From an uncultured Nocardioides sp. (GTDB lineage: Bacteria; Actinomycetota; Actinomycetes; Propionibacteriales; Nocardioidaceae), in NCBI GenBank assembly GCA_902805885.1, contig CADCUM010000045.1, positions 1 to 37,060 on the forward strand: a DNA stretch of 37,060 nucleotides, written 5' to 3'. Below are positions 15,675-22,780 of this stretch, piece by piece. Within the stretch, counting starts at the first letter, position 1. Every line of letters begins with the position of its first letter. The notes beneath the pieces are model-generated. The model was not told the DNA's origin. It did not search any database and saw only the letters and a program-made list of their open reading frames with translations. The translations under genes were made by a program, and so were the position numbers.

Positions 15675-16958
15675 CTACGAGCCCGGGGAAGCCTCGTGCA
15701 GCCGCACCGGCAGCGCCTCGACCCCGTGGACGGCCGAGAGCTCGCTGAACCGCAGCTCCTCGGGGCCCACGGCCAGGGCCAGGGCGGGGAAGCGGGTGGC
15801 CAGGCCCGTCAGCGCGGCGCGGAGCTCCATCCGTGCCAGCTCGGCGCCGAGGCAGCGGTGGGCCCCGTGGCCGAAGGCGACGTGCCCCGGGCTGCGGCCC
15901 GGCCGGGGGTCGAACGATCCGGCGGCCGCCTGCGGGTCGCGGTTGGCGCCGGTCAGCGAGACCATCACGACGTCACCCTCCTTGACGCGCGCGCTGCCCA
16001 CGAGGAGGTCCCGCCGGGCGAAGCGCGGGAACGCGACCTGGACCGGGCAGACGTACCGGAGCAGCTCCTCCACCACCCCGTCGACGACGGCGCCGTCGCC
16101 GGTCCGGAGCAGGGCGTACGACGCCGGGTCGCGGAGCAGCACGTAGGTGCCGAGGGAGAGCATGCTGGCGCTGGTCTCGTACCCGCCGAGGAAGAGCCCG
16201 TCGGCCAGCCCGCCGAGCTCCACGTCGTCGAGGTCGTCGCCGTGCTCGCGCAGCAGCGAGGCGATCAGGCCCTCGCCCACCGCGCCGCGCGCACGCTCCC
16301 GTCCGACGGCGGCGATGAGGAAGGTCCGCGAGGCGGCGGCCGCCCCGAAGCTGCCGCGGCCCCCGGCTCGCATGTCGAAGCGCGCGGTGCCGAGGCCGCG
16401 GAACGCCACCCGGTCGACCTCGGGAAGTCCGAGGAGATCGCAGATCACGCGGAACGGCACCTCGAACGCGAACCGCTCGACCAGGTCGACCACGGGGCCG
16501 TGGCGCTCCATGTCGTCCAGCGCCTCGGCCACGACCCGCTCGATCGGCTCCTCCAGCCGGGCGAGTCGCCGGCGTGTGAACTCGGGGGTGAGGACCCGTC
16601 GCAGCCGGCCGTGCTCGGGGTCGTCCGTCATGCCGAGCCCGCCGACCTGCTCGGCCGCGGACCGGGGCCTGCCACCGAGGAGGTGCCGTACGTCGTTGCC
16701 GAAGCCGTCCTTGTCGGCCAGCACCGTGCGTGCGGCGTCGTGCCCCGTGACCAGCCACACGTCGAGGCCGAGCATGCGGGTGACGTGGACGATCCCGTCC
16801 GCGGTCCTCGCCTCGTCCAGCGCCGGCACCGGGTCCACGCCGTCCCGCTGGAGCACGAACCGGCCCTCGGCGGGGAGGCGCTCCAGCGACGTGAGGTCCG
16901 GCTGGACGTCGATCCGCCGGACCGCCCAGCGCATCGCGGTGCGGCGTACCCGGGCCAT
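15675..16958 (-). CDS. Cytochrome P450
   Basis: The ~427-residue protein has all main P450 signatures: I-helix 'LFLGGYETSASML' (Glu-Thr in the oxygen-activation groove), K-helix 'EELLRY' (E-x-x-R), and the haem loop FGHGAHRCLG with the axial ligand Cys369. Soluble bacterial class I type; no membrane anchor is visible. Substrate is unknown. No ferredoxin or ferredoxin reductase gene is adjacent, though a flavoprotein reductase-like gene lies 1.1 kb away on the other strand. The start is uncertain: ATG 16958 is chosen, GTG 16973 or an ATG eight codons inside are alternatives, and none has a clear ribosome site. Confidence 0.92.
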   Translation of the reverse strand: MARVRRTAMRWAVRRIDVQPDLTSLERLPAEGRFVLQRDGVDPVPALDEARTADGIVHVTRMLGLDVWLVTGHDAARTVLADKDGFGNDVRHLLGGRPRSAAEQVGGLGMTDDPEHGRLRRVLTPEFTRRRLARLEEPIERVVAEALDDMERHGPVVDLVERFAFEVPFRVICDLLGLPEVDRVAFRGLGTARFDMRAGGRGSFGAAAASRTFLIAAVGRERARGAVGEGLIASLLREHGDDLDDVELGGLADGLFLGGYETSASMLSLGTYVLLRDPASYALLRTGDGAVVDGVVEELLRYVCPVQVAFPRFARRDLLVGSARVKEGDVVMVSLTGANRDPQAAAGSFDPRPGRSPGHVAFGHGAHRCLGAELARMELRAALTGLATRFPALALAVGPEELRFSELSAVHGVEALPVRLHEASPGS

Positions 16959-17063
16959 CGTCGTGGTGGTCACGCACCCAGTGGAGCGCACTCCGCTCCT
17001 GTGCGCCATCGGGGAGGCCCCCGGTCCAGCCCAGGGGTCTCCCGGGGGTGGGGGGCCGCCGGG

Positions 17064-17069
17064 CAGGAT
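17064..17069 (+). promoter_or_regulatory. Possible leaderless -10 box of the aldo/keto reductase gene
   Basis: CAGGAT lies 6 bases before ATG 17076, the same spacing as at truA and panE. The intervening bases (GGGGGA) could alternatively serve as a very close, weak ribosome site. The 117-base gap to the divergent P450 gene holds only G/C-rich small repeats. Confidence 0.4.
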
Positions 17070-17075
17070 GGGGGA

Positions 17076-18104
17076 ATGGGTCACGACGCAGCACCTGACA
17101 GGTACGACGCCGGCATGCACTACCGCTTCACGGGTCGGAGCGGGCTGCAGCTCCCGGCGCTGTCGCTGGGCCTGTGGCAGAACTTCGGCACCGACCGACC
17201 GGAGGAGACCCAGCGCGCGATCCTGCGCCGGGCCTTCGACCGGGGGGTGACGCACTTCGACCTGGCCAACAACTACGGCCCGCCCTACGGTCGGGCCGAG
17301 GAGAACATGGGGCGCTACCTCGCCGACGACTTCGCTCCCTACCGCGACGAGCTGGTCATCTCGACGAAGGCCGGCTGGGACATGTGGCCCGGCCCGTACG
17401 GGCAGGGCGGGGGCTCGCGGAAGTACGTCCTGGCCTCGCTCGACCAGTCGCTGGCCCGGCTCGGCCTCGACTACGTCGACATCTTCTACAGCCACCGCTT
17501 CGACCCCGACACCCCCGTCGAGGAGACGATGATGGCGCTGGACGCGGCCGTGCGGTCGGGCCGGGCGCTCTACGCCGGCATCTCGTCGTACTCCGCCTCG
17601 CGGACGCGGGAGGCCGCATCGATCGCGCGTGACCTCGGCACGCCGCTGCTCATCCACCAGCCGTCCTACTCGATGCTCAACCGCTGGATCGAGGGCGGGC
17701 TCCTCGACGAGCTGGAGGAGCAGGGGATGGGCTGCATCGTCTTCGGGGCGCTGGGTCAGGGGCTGCTCACCGACCGCTACCTCGACGGGGTCCCGCCGGA
17801 CTCCCGCGCCGCACGTGAGGGCTCGACGCTCACCGGCCTCGAGAGCGACGTGCTGGAACGGGTGCGGGCACTCAACGCGATCGCGGAGCGGCGGGGGCAG
17901 CAGCTCGCGCAGCTGGCCCTGCAGTGGGCGCTGCGCGACAGCCGGGTGACGAGCGCGGTCATCGGCGCCTCCAGCGTCGAGCAGCTCGACACCAACCTCG
18001 ACGCCCTGTCCGGCCCGCCGCTGACCGACGAGGAGCTCGCCGAGATCGACCAGCACGCCGAGGAGTCGGGCATCAACCTCTGGGCGAAGCAGACCGAGGA
18101 ATGA
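17076..18104 (+). CDS. YghZ-type aldo/keto reductase (L-glyceraldehyde 3-phosphate reductase-like)
   Basis: The 342-residue TIM-barrel enzyme closely follows E. coli YghZ: 'DRYDAGMHYRFTGRSGL' at the N-terminus, 'HFDLANNYGPPYGRAEENMG', 'DELVISTKAGWDMWPGPYG', 'DYVDIFYSHR', 'LLIHQPSYSMLNRW' and 'VIGASSVEQLDTNLDAL'. The tetrad is Asp62, Tyr67, Lys98 and His140. The family reduces L-glyceraldehyde 3-phosphate and reactive aldehydes such as methylglyoxal with NADPH; the family also includes potassium-channel beta-subunit homologues. Agreement with YghZ right from the N-terminus supports ATG 17076. Its stop overlaps the start of the next gene as ATGA, so the reductase and the flavoenzyme are co-translated. 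Confidence 0.92.
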   Translation: MGHDAAPDRYDAGMHYRFTGRSGLQLPALSLGLWQNFGTDRPEETQRAILRRAFDRGVTHFDLANNYGPPYGRAEENMGRYLADDFAPYRDELVISTKAGWDMWPGPYGQGGGSRKYVLASLDQSLARLGLDYVDIFYSHRFDPDTPVEETMMALDAAVRSGRALYAGISSYSASRTREAASIARDLGTPLLIHQPSYSMLNRWIEGGLLDELEEQGMGCIVFGALGQGLLTDRYLDGVPPDSRAAREGSTLTGLESDVLERVRALNAIAERRGQQLAQLALQWALRDSRVTSAVIGASSVEQLDTNLDALSGPPLTDEELAEIDQHAEESGINLWAKQTEE

Positions 18105-19474
18105 GCGGCCGCACGCGGGTGGTCGTCGTCGGTGCCGATGCGGCCGGCATGTCCGCGGCGCACCAGGCGATGCGCACCGCGGAGCGCACCGGCCGTCACC
18201 TGGACGTCACGGTGCTCGACCGCGGCCGGCACACGTCGTACTCCGCCTGCGGGATCCCCTTCTGGATGGCCGGGGACGTCGCGTCGGGCGACGACCTCGT
18301 CGCACGCACGGCCGAGCAGCACCGGCAGGCCGGCATCGACCTGCGCCTCGGGACGGAGGTCGTGGGGGTCTCGCTCGACGAGCGGACCGTCGCCACGGCG
18401 GCGGGGGAGGAGATCGGCTACGACGAGCTGGTCGTGGCGACGGGCGCGCCCGCAGTGGTGCCGTCCTGGGCGCTCCGGCCGGACGGCACGCCGTACGACG
18501 GCGTGGGACCGGTCAAGACGCTCGACGACGGCAGCGCCTGGCTGGACCGCTTCGCGGAGGCCGGGGACGGTGCCCACGTCGTGGTCGTCGGCGCGGGGTA
18601 CGTCGGCATCGAGGCCGCCGAGGCGGCACTCCGCCGGGGGCTGGGGGTGACCGTGCTGACCCGCGGGCGCGGGCTCGCGCTCCTCGAGGACGAGATGTCC
18701 GAGCGCGTCGCCCTCGCGCTGCGCGCCGCGGGGGCCGAGGTCGTCCTGGACGCCGAGGTGACCGGTCTCGACGTCGACGGGGACCGGGTGACCGGGGTGC
18801 GGTGGGGCGACGAGCGGCGCGACGCCGACCTCGTGGTCGTGGCCATCGGCGTGCGTCCGGCGACCGGCTTCCTGGCAGGGACGGGACTGCCGCTGTCCCG
18901 CGTCGGGGCGCTGCGACCGGATGGCCACGGCCGGGTCGCCGACGGGGTCTGGGCAGCGGGGGACTGCTGCGAGGTGCGTCGCCGCATCGACGACAGCTGG
19001 GTGTTCCGGCCCCTGGGGACCCACGCCAACAAGCACGGTCGCGCGCTGGGCGACTCGCTCGCCGGGGGCACCCTGGAGTTCCCCGGGGTGGTGGACACCT
19101 CGATCACGCGCTTCGCGGCCTGCGACCAGTACCTCGAGATCGCCCGTACCGGGCTGACCCTGGCCGAGGCGTCGGCGGGATCGTTCGACCCCGTGTGCCT
19201 GACGACCGAGGGGACCACCGCGAGCGGCTACATGCCCGAGGCCGACCCGGTCGCGATCTGGGTGGTGGCCGACCGGACCACCCGGCGGCTGCTGGGGGTG
19301 CAGGTGGTCGGTGGCCGGGGCGCGGGCAAGCGCGTGGACGTGGCGGCCGGGGTGCTGTGGCGGTGCGGCACCGTCGACGACCTCGCCCGGCTGGACCTGG
19401 CCTACGCGCCGCCGTTCTCGGCGGCCTGGGACGTCGTCCAGATCGCGGCACGCCGGGTGGCCGAGCGGCTCTGA
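18101..19474 (+). CDS. CoA-disulfide reductase / NADH oxidase-like FAD-dependent oxidoreductase
   Basis: The 457-residue protein has an N-terminal FAD Rossmann site (GADAAGMSAA, 11-20), a single redox Cys50 in 'SYSACGIPFWMAGD', an NAD(P)H site 'VVVVGAGYVGIEAAEAAL', the second FAD motif 'GVWAAGDCCE', and a C-terminal dimerisation domain with 'GTHANKHGR' and 'AYAPPFSAAWDVVQIAARR'. The S-x-x-x-C-G-x-P context is that of coenzyme A disulfide reductases and NADH oxidases/peroxidases, which use one Cys as a mixed disulfide or sulfenate. The natural substrate is unknown. Mycothiol or CoA disulfides, polysulfide or oxygen are all possible. GAGGA lies directly before ATG. Coupled to the aldo/keto reductase; faces the DDAH gene across a 23-base gap. 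Confidence 0.9.
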   Translation: MSGRTRVVVVGADAAGMSAAHQAMRTAERTGRHLDVTVLDRGRHTSYSACGIPFWMAGDVASGDDLVARTAEQHRQAGIDLRLGTEVVGVSLDERTVATAAGEEIGYDELVVATGAPAVVPSWALRPDGTPYDGVGPVKTLDDGSAWLDRFAEAGDGAHVVVVGAGYVGIEAAEAALRRGLGVTVLTRGRGLALLEDEMSERVALALRAAGAEVVLDAEVTGLDVDGDRVTGVRWGDERRDADLVVVAIGVRPATGFLAGTGLPLSRVGALRPDGHGRVADGVWAAGDCCEVRRRIDDSWVFRPLGTHANKHGRALGDSLAGGTLEFPGVVDTSITRFAACDQYLEIARTGLTLAEASAGSFDPVCLTTEGTTASGYMPEADPVAIWVVADRTTRRLLGVQVVGGRGAGKRVDVAAGVLWRCGTVDDLARLDLAYAPPFSAAWDVVQIAARRVAERL

Positions 19475-19497
19475 GGCCAAGGCTGTCGAGTGGCCTG

Positions 19498-20262
19498 TCA
19501 GCCCCGGAGGCGCACGGAGAGGCAGGTGACGCAGCCCTCGAGCTTCTCGAACTCGGTCATGTCGACCGCGACCACACGCAGGCCGCGGTCCTCGTAGAGC
19601 CGCCTGGTCCGCGGCGCGCTCGTCGACATCAGGACCGTGTCCTCGCCGAGCAGCACGACGTGGGCGCCCGGCTCCTCGGGGACCCCGAGGTAGTCCGGCC
19701 ACACCGACGGGTCGTCGACCACCTCGTCCCAGCCCACGACGGTGCCGTCGGGCAGCGCGGTGACCGCCGACTTCAGGTGCAGCGCCGACGTCAGGGGCAC
19801 GGCCACCACGCGGGCGCCCAGCGGCTCGAGGAGCTCCCCGAGCTGGTCGATCCCGGCCTGGTCGGTCCGCCCACCGAGCCCGACCCACACCGTGCCGTCG
19901 TGCTTGAGCACGTCGCCCCCGTCGAGCGTCCCGGGTGCCTCGATGTGCGCGATCCGGTAGCCGAGCCCGCGCAGCGTCTCCTCGGTCGCCGCGGTCTCGG
20001 GCCTCCGCTCGTCGGCGCCGGGACGGGTGATGACGGCGAGGTCGCCGTACATCACGACGGTGTCCTCGACGAAGACCGCGTCCGGGCACTCCGGCAGGGG
20101 CGGGACCTCGATGGTCTCCCAGCCCTCGGCACGCAGCGCGGCGACGTAGCCGTCCCACTGCTGGGCCGCCAGGTCGACGTCGACCGGGACGCGCTCGATG
20201 TGGGTGAGGAGCCCCTCGGCGAGGCGGGGACCGGGACGGCGGACGAGGGCTCGACGGTTCAT
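19498..20262 (-). CDS. Dimethylarginine dimethylaminohydrolase (DDAH)-like amidinotransferase-fold enzyme
   Basis: The 254-residue pentein-fold protein has 'CPDAVFVEDTVVMYGDLAVITRPG', 'LDGGDVLKHDGTVWVGLGGRTD', 'SALHLKSAVTALPD' with His162, and ends 'EGCVTCLSVRLRG' with predicted nucleophile Cys247. Length and residue positions closely match bacterial DDAH, which hydrolyses N-methylated arginines to citrulline plus methylamines. Shorter relatives also act as arginine deiminases, so substrate should be tested. AGAGGA lies upstream of the ATG. No arginine pathway gene is adjacent, so the enzyme appears to stand alone. Confidence 0.88.
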   Translation of the reverse strand: MNRRALVRRPGPRLAEGLLTHIERVPVDVDLAAQQWDGYVAALRAEGWETIEVPPLPECPDAVFVEDTVVMYGDLAVITRPGADERRPETAATEETLRGLGYRIAHIEAPGTLDGGDVLKHDGTVWVGLGGRTDQAGIDQLGELLEPLGARVVAVPLTSALHLKSAVTALPDGTVVGWDEVVDDPSVWPDYLGVPEEPGAHVVLLGEDTVLMSTSAPRTRRLYEDRGLRVVAVDMTEFEKLEGCVTCLSVRLRG

Positions 20263-20312
20263 CCGAGGATCCTCTCGCAGGACGCGGAATGCCACATCCG
20301 CCGTCCATGCCC

Positions 20313-20482
20313 TATGGTCGTAGGTGTTGAAGCGACGACACTGCATGTCGTCCTGGTCGCACACGATGTCGCGGCTCGTATCTCGTACTCCTGGTTTTCG
20401 GTTCGCTGGACAATCAGCACAGATGGATGTCTTCAGCGGCTCGCGGGCACACTGCCCGCGATGCGGAACAAAGGAAAAGATC
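20313..20482 (+). promoter_or_regulatory. Promoter and structured 5' UTR of the cold-shock gene
   Basis: TATGGT at 20313-20318 is the best -10 candidate, with a weak -35. Transcription from about 20325 would give a 158-base untranslated leader. It contains two perfect hairpins: GACGACA (20334-20340) with TGTCGTC (20346-20352), and CGCGGGCA (20442-20449) with TGCCCGCG (20453-20460). The second ends 10 bases before the ribosome site AAAGGA (20471-20476). Cold-shock genes in other bacteria also have long leaders that change fold with temperature. Confidence 0.55.
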
Positions 20483-20686
20483 ATGGCTTCAGGCACCGTC
20501 AAGTGGTTCAACGCCGAGAAGGGCTTCGGCTTCATCGCACAGGATGGCGGCGGCGAGGACGTCTTCGTCCACTACTCCGCGATCCAGTCCAGCGGCTACA
20601 AGTCGCTCGACGAGAACCAGAAGGTCGAGTTCGACCTCGCCCAGGGCCCCAAGGGCCCGCAGGCGGAGAACGTCACCGTCTCCTGA
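20483..20686 (+). CDS. Cold-shock protein (CspA family)
   Basis: The 67-residue OB-fold protein has RNP-1 'KGFGFI' and RNP-2 'VFVHYSAI', the two single-strand nucleic-acid-binding motifs, and begins [16 protein letters not shown]. Such proteins melt mRNA structure and bind ssDNA/RNA. AAAGGA is 6 bases upstream of the ATG. It is monocistronic: a long leader precedes it and a strong terminator follows 11 bases after the stop. Whether it is cold-induced or constitutive cannot be read from the sequence. Confidence 0.96.
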   Translation: MASGTVKWFNAEKGFGFIAQDGGGEDVFVHYSAIQSSGYKSLDENQKVEFDLAQGPKGPQAENVTVS

Positions 20687-20697
20687 TCTCACTCGTC

Positions 20698-20727
20698 GGG
20701 CCCCGATCGCACACGCGATCGGGGCCC
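20698..20727. terminator. Terminator of the cold-shock gene
   Basis: A perfect 13-bp G/C-rich stem pairs 20698-20710 with 20715-20727 around ACAC and is followed by TTC. It stands between convergent genes, so it may work in both directions. Confidence 0.88.
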
Positions 20728-20755
20728 TTCGTGCGTCCGGGGGTGCGGTGGGCTC

Positions 20756-20968
20756 TCAGTCCGGACCGACGGTGGGATCCGGGCCCTCGGTCGGGATGGC
20801 GCCGTCGTCGGCCGAGCCGGAGCTCATCGCGCCCGCGCTGCCCGCTGCTGCGGCACCGTCCAACGCGCCGATGTCGCTCGGCTTGGCCGCCTCGTCGGCG
20901 CGTTCGGACTCCGGCCCGTGCTCGAGCTGCGCGTCCTGCGCGGCGCCCTGGTCGTCTCCTCGGCTCAT
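20756..20968 (-). CDS. Small acidic low-complexity hypothetical protein
   Basis: A 70-residue frame starting MSRGDDQGAAQDAQ and ending in an acidic Pro/Asp-rich tail, without Cys, Trp or hydrophobic segments. It is probably intrinsically disordered. ATG at 20968 is preceded by GAGGT about 8 bases upstream. Third codon positions are mostly G or C, as expected for a gene here. It is divergent from the ABC-F gene, with 132 bases between the two starts, and convergent with the cold-shock gene. The family is not recognised; a function cannot be proposed. Confidence 0.55.
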   Translation of the reverse strand: MSRGDDQGAAQDAQLEHGPESERADEAAKPSDIGALDGAAAAGSAGAMSSGSADDGAIPTEGPDPTVGPD

Positions 20969-21100
20969 CTGGTCACCTCGTCCGTCGGCGGCTGCTGGGT
21001 CGGTCCCGGTACCCACGCGGCGGTGGGCCATGTCCGCAGGCGGTGGCGGTCCCCGCAATTGGCGTGCGTCCCAGGAGCCGGCAGGGGAGAATCGCCTCCC

Positions 21101-22780
21101 GTGGGACATGTCGACGTCGCTGGGGTGCGCTACGAGCTGCCGGACGGCCGGGTGCTGCTCGACGACGTGTCGTTCCGCGTCGGTGACGGCGCCAAGGTCG
21201 CCCTGGTCGGGGCCAACGGAGCCGGCAAGACGACGCTGCTGCGCATCGTCACGGGTGAGCTCGAGCCGCACGCCGGCGTGGTGACCCGGTCGGGCGGTCT
21301 GGGCGTGATGCGCCAGTTCGTCGGCCACGGGGGAGGCGACGAGACGGTCCACGACCTGCTGCTCTCCGTCGCCCCCGAGCGGGTGCGGCAGGCGGCGGCC
21401 CACGTCGACGAGTGCGAGCTCGCACTCATGGACACCGATGACGAGAAGACGCAGCTCCGCTACGCCGAGGCGCTGGGGGAGTACGCCGACGCCGGCGGCT
21501 ACGACGTCGAGGTCACCTGGGACGTCTGCACGACCGGGGCGATGGGCCTGCCCTTCGACCGCGCCCGCAACCGGCTCCTGTCGACGCTCAGCGGCGGGGA
21601 GCAGAAGCGGCTGGTGCTGGAGTACCTCCTCCGCGGACCCGACCAGGTGCTGCTGCTCGACGAGCCGGACAACTACCTCGACGTGCCCGGCAAGGTCTGG
21701 CTCGAGGAGCGCATCCGCGAGTCGCCCAAGACGATCCTGTTCATCAGCCACGACCGCGAGCTGCTCGCCAACACCGCGACCCGCATCGTCACCGTCGAGC
21801 TCGGCTCCGCGGGCAACCTCGTGTGGACGCACCCCGGCGGCTTCGCGAGCTACCACGAGGCGCGCGAGGAGCGGTTCCTCCGCTTCGAGGAGCTGCGCCG
21901 GCGCTGGGACGAGGAGCACGCCAAGCTCAAGGCGCTGGTCCTGATGTACAAGACGAAGGCGGCGTACAACGACGGGCTGGCCAGCCGCTACCAGGCGGCA
22001 CAGACCCGGCTGCGGAAGTTCGAGGAGGCCGGTCCGCCGACCGAGCAGCCTCGCGAGCAGCAGGTCAAGATGCGCCTCAAGGGCGGCCGCACCGGCAAGC
22101 GGGCCGTGGTCTGCGAGCGCCTCGAGCTCACCGGGCTGATGAAGCCCTTCGACCTCGAGGTCTGGTACGGCGACCGGGTCGCGGTGCTCGGGAGCAACGG
22201 CTCGGGCAAGTCCCACTTCCTCCGGCTGCTCGCCGCCGGCGGCAGCGACCCCGACGTCGAGCACCGCCCGGTCGGCGTCCCGCCCGAGCCGGTGCACCAC
22301 CGCGGCGTGGCCAGGCTCGGGGCCCGCGTGCGACCCGGGTGGTTCGTGCAGACCCACGAGCACCCCGAGCTGCGCGGCCGGACGCTGCTGGAGATCCTGC
22401 ACCGGGGAGACGAGCACCGCGCCGGCATGGGCCGCGAGCAGGCAGCCCGGGTCCTCGACCGCTACGAGCTCGCGCACGCGGGCGAGCAGGTCTACGAGTC
22501 CCTCAGCGGCGGGCAGCAGGCGCGCCTGCAGATCCTCCTGCTCGAGCTGTCCGGCGCCACGCTCCTCCTGCTCGACGAGCCGACCGACAACCTCGACGTC
22601 CAGAGCGCCGAGGCGCTCGAGGCGGGGCTGGCGGCGTTCGAGGGGACCGTCCTGGCGGTGACCCACGACCGGTGGTTCGCGCGCGGCTTCGACCGGTTCC
22701 TGGTCTACGGCGCCGACGGCGAGGTCTACGAGTCCGAGGGTCCCGTCTGGGACGAGGGCAGGGTGGCCCGGGCGCGATGA
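21101..22780 (+). CDS. ABC-F family ATPase (ribosome-associated type)
   Basis: The 559-residue protein has two ABC domains in one chain and no membrane part. Domain 1: Walker A GANGAGKT (37-44), signature LSGGEQ (163-168), Walker B Asp187-Glu188 followed by the unusual D-E-P-D-N-Y. Domain 2: Walker A GSNGSGKS (364-371), signature LSGGQQ (468-473), Asp492-Glu493 in DEPTDNLD. A long charged, probably coiled-coil linker (about 240-320) corresponds to the P-site tRNA interaction motif of ABC-F proteins. These act on the ribosome as translation factors or protect it from antibiotics; which applies here cannot be told. GTG 21101 has GGGGAG 11 bases upstream, rather far. The stop overlaps the GNAT start (ATGA). 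Confidence 0.88.
   Translation: MGHVDVAGVRYELPDGRVLLDDVSFRVGDGAKVALVGANGAGKTTLLRIVTGELEPHAGVVTRSGGLGVMRQFVGHGGGDETVHDLLLSVAPERVRQAAAHVDECELALMDTDDEKTQLRYAEALGEYADAGGYDVEVTWDVCTTGAMGLPFDRARNRLLSTLSGGEQKRLVLEYLLRGPDQVLLLDEPDNYLDVPGKVWLEERIRESPKTILFISHDRELLANTATRIVTVELGSAGNLVWTHPGGFASYHEAREERFLRFEELRRRWDEEHAKLKALVLMYKTKAAYNDGLASRYQAAQTRLRKFEEAGPPTEQPREQQVKMRLKGGRTGKRAVVCERLELTGLMKPFDLEVWYGDRVAVLGSNGSGKSHFLRLLAAGGSDPDVEHRPVGVPPEPVHHRGVARLGARVRPGWFVQTHEHPELRGRTLLEILHRGDEHRAGMGREQAARVLDRYELAHAGEQVYESLSGGQQARLQILLLELSGATLLLLDEPTDNLDVQSAEALEAGLAAFEGTVLAVTHDRWFARGFDRFLVYGADGEVYESEGPVWDEGRVARAR

Noticed and set aside
14949..17075. In-frame extension far upstream of the aldo/keto reductase
   Set aside because: It runs antisense through the sortase and P450, has no family resemblance, and the YghZ-like N-terminus starts at 17076.
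19474..19496. AGGCCA/TGGCCT inverted repeat between the flavoenzyme and DDAH genes
   Set aside because: Only 6 bp with an 11-base loop, too weak to call a terminator.
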